Shown here: in pieces, positions 4,964 through 6,185 of the stretch
How the letters are laid out: each line of letters starts with the position of its first letter
Numbering within the stretch: the first letter of the stretch is position 1
The notes under the pieces: generated by a model
Databases searched by the model: none
What the model was told of the DNA's origin: nothing
What the model saw: the letters and a program-made list of their open reading frames with translations, nothing else
Translations under genes and position numbers: made by a program
Source of the DNA: Halovenus sp.
Lineage (GTDB): Archaea > Halobacteriota > Halobacteria > Halobacteriales > Haloarculaceae
Direction of reading: 5' to 3'
Assembly: GCA_003551265.1 (NCBI GenBank)
Contig: PUMG01000104.1
Span: 1 to 6,185 of the forward strand
Length of the DNA stretch: 6,185 nucleotides

Positions 4964-6185
4964 TTACTCGAAGTCGATCGTCCGCTGTGGCTCCGCCGCG
5001 CCGTCCTGGTACCGCAGGACGTCGTAGGCGACCGCCTCCATGTCACCGTTGTCGTCGAAGACGACCTCTGACGATGCGCCACCGTACTGGACTTCTTCAC
5101 CCTCGGCAACCATCTCGGCTGCCTCAACGAGGTTCTCGGCGGAGACCTCCTCACCTCCGGGGTTCGCAACTTCTCGGATGTGGTCACGGATGGCAGTTCC
5201 GTCTGCTTCGCCAGCAGCGATCGTCGCCAGCGTGATGACCGCGGCGGCGTCGTAGGCGTGGGCGTTGAACACACCGGGGTCGGCGTCCCACTGTTCGGAG
5301 TACAGCTCTGCGAAGGTATCAGCACCCGGTCCGGCAGTCGCCGGCGCGGTTCCCCAGACGTTCTCCATATCGTTTCCGACTTCAGCCGGGAGCGTGTCGT
5401 CGATGAGTCCGTCCGGAACGATGACCGGGAACTCCTCGTCGTGTCCCGCATAGAAGTCACGGAAGAGCTGAATACCTGACTCGGGGAAGCCGACAATCCA
5501 CAGGAAGTCGGGGTCAGCACCCATTGCTTCGTCGATGACCGTGCTGTAAGATGGCTGTTCCGGCTCGAACGAGACGCGTTCGAGGGCCTCACCACCGTGT
5601 TCTTCCTCGAAGGCCGTCACGAACGCGTTTTCGAGCGCCTGTCCGTAGTCGTCGTTGAGGAACAGTGTCGACACCGTGCTCGCATCGAACTCTTCGACGG
5701 CGACCTGTGCGATGACTGGCCCCTGCAACGCGTCGGACGGTGCGGTACGGAAGTTGTATCCGTCGTCATCGATGTCGGTGATGCCGGGGTCGGTAGACGC
5801 CGGTGAGATGGTCACAACCTGGTTCGGTATGGTCGCTTCACGGATGACCTGGTTCGTGACGTTCGAGGCGGCCGCACCGACAATCGCTGGAATTCCACCG
5901 TCGACCATCGAGTTTGCCTCGCTGATCCCTGCTGGTGGGTCAGTTTGCGTGTCACCGGTTGTGGTGTCGATTTCGAGCCAGTCGAGTTCGCCGTTGAGCT
6001 GCTCTGCCACGAGCAGTGCGCCGTCGCGAATCGGTGGCCCGAGCGAACCGAGGTCCCCTGTTTCGGGCATCAATACGCCGTATTCGACAGTCAGGTCGTC
6101 CGGTGCATCGGCCACATCGTCGTCGGTGTCGTCCACCGCATCGTCGGTGTCGTCTACAGCATCGTCAGCATCGTCAGCATCGTCA
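4964..6185 (-). CDS. LivJ/LivK-type extracellular solute-binding protein (Peripla_BP_6), N-terminus cut by window edge
   Basis: This is the receptor of a HAAT-type importer, expected to bind substrate outside the cell and deliver it to LivH-LivM. The frame stays open to the edge (first full codon 6184-6182), giving 406 visible residues. The first 30 or so are Asp-rich (DDADDADDAVDDTDDAV and on), followed at about residue 32 by a strand TVEYGVLMPETGDLGSLG that matches the start of the type I binding-protein fold. Further family features are PAIVGAAASNVTNQVI, LFLNDDYGQALENAF, a DPDFLWIVGF strand and NAHAYDAAAVITLA near the C-terminal half. No cysteine is visible in the remaining part. The signal peptide and lipobox Cys expected of a haloarchaeal lipoprotein must lie right of the window. 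A GTG at 6136 could be mistaken for the start, but it lies inside the acidic linker. The gene faces the liv operon, so it has its own promoter. The ligand is not determinable from sequence. Confidence 0.92.
   Translation of the reverse strand, partial: DDADDADDAVDDTDDAVDDTDDDVADAPDDLTVEYGVLMPETGDLGSLGPPIRDGALLVAEQLNGELDWLEIDTTTGDTQTDPPAGISEANSMVDGGIPAIVGAAASNVTNQVIREATIPNQVVTISPASTDPGITDIDDDGYNFRTAPSDALQGPVIAQVAVEEFDASTVSTLFLNDDYGQALENAFVTAFEEEHGGEALERVSFEPEQPSYSTVIDEAMGADPDFLWIVGFPESGIQLFRDFYAGHDEEFPVIVPDGLIDDTLPAEVGNDMENVWGTAPATAGPGADTFAELYSEQWDADPGVFNAHAYDAAAVITLATIAAGEADGTAIRDHIREVANPGGEEVSAENLVEAAEMVAEGEEVQYGGASSEVVFDDNGDMEAVAYDVLRYQDGAAEPQRTIDFE
6119..6160 (-). repeat. Two tandem 21-base units in the Asp-rich linker
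   Basis: Minus-strand bases 6160-6140 and 6139-6119 both encode the heptad AVDDTDD and match at 18 of 21 bases, all three differences being silent third-position changes. This looks like an older duplication inside the linker of the binding protein, kept at the protein level. Confidence 0.75.
6158..6184 (-). repeat. Three perfect tandem 9-base units encoding Asp-Asp-Ala
   Basis: Minus-strand GACGATGCT occurs three times without a mismatch (6184-6176, 6175-6167, 6166-6158), and base 6185 fits the start of a further unit beyond the edge. Each unit encodes Asp-Asp-Ala in the linker that would tether the binding protein to the cell surface. The unit is a multiple of three, so copy-number changes would keep the frame. 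Confidence 0.85.

Noticed and set aside
4906..5595. A 229-residue minus-strand open frame within the binding-protein gene
   Set aside because: It is an out-of-frame Ser/Arg/Thr-rich translation of the Peripla_BP_6 gene, unlike acidic haloarchaeal proteins, and it runs past the true gene's stop into livF.
6134..6136. GTG at 6136 as the start of the binding protein
   Set aside because: The frame stays open to the window edge through further Asp-rich codons, and starting here would leave an exported protein without a signal peptide or lipobox.
1..6185. RNA genes, CRISPR arrays, insertion sequences or phage elements
   Set aside because: No tRNA-like fold, spaced direct repeats, transposase motifs or terminal inverted repeats were seen; nearly all of the window is accounted for by six transport genes and one promoter region.

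Overview
The window looks haloarchaeal (class Halobacteria). The coding DNA is GC-rich, the proteins are strongly acidic, and the solute-binding protein carries an Asp-rich low-complexity N-terminal stretch. Two genes appear to be leaderless, with a TATA-like box about 27-30 bases before an ATG that has no Shine-Dalgarno sequence. Internal operon genes instead have GGTGA-type ribosome binding sites matching the archaeal 16S 3' end. No base composition or codon table was computed, so this placement is a judgement from pattern.

Layout. Bases 1-670 (minus strand) hold the first 223 residues of an ABC-2/CcmA-type ATPase whose C-terminus is cut off by the window edge. Bases 671-819 are a divergent intergenic region with two opposed candidate promoters and two dyad-symmetric elements, one next to each promoter. 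Bases 820-4931 (plus strand) are a tight four-gene operon, livH-livM-livG-livF, in which every junction overlaps by 4 to 8 bases. It encodes two membrane subunits and two ATPases of a branched-chain amino acid/amide (HAAT-type) ABC importer. A 32-base convergent gap follows. Bases 4964-6185 (minus strand) are a LivJ/LivK-type (Peripla_BP_6) solute-binding protein whose signal sequence lies beyond the right edge.

Function. The binding protein would capture an amino acid or related amide outside the cell and hand it to the LivH-LivM channel, powered by LivG and LivF. All five kinds of subunit are present, but the binding protein is transcribed toward the operon from its own promoter outside the window, so its level can be set independently. 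The substrate cannot be read from sequence: branched-chain amino acids are the family default, and other amino acids or amides are possible. The ABC-2 ATPase at the left is a separate system, probably with a permease gene beyond the left edge.

I do not see a previously undescribed system here. The most useful leads are the two dyads in the divergent promoter region, the convergent placement of the binding protein, and the repetitive, possibly length-variable Asp-rich linker.
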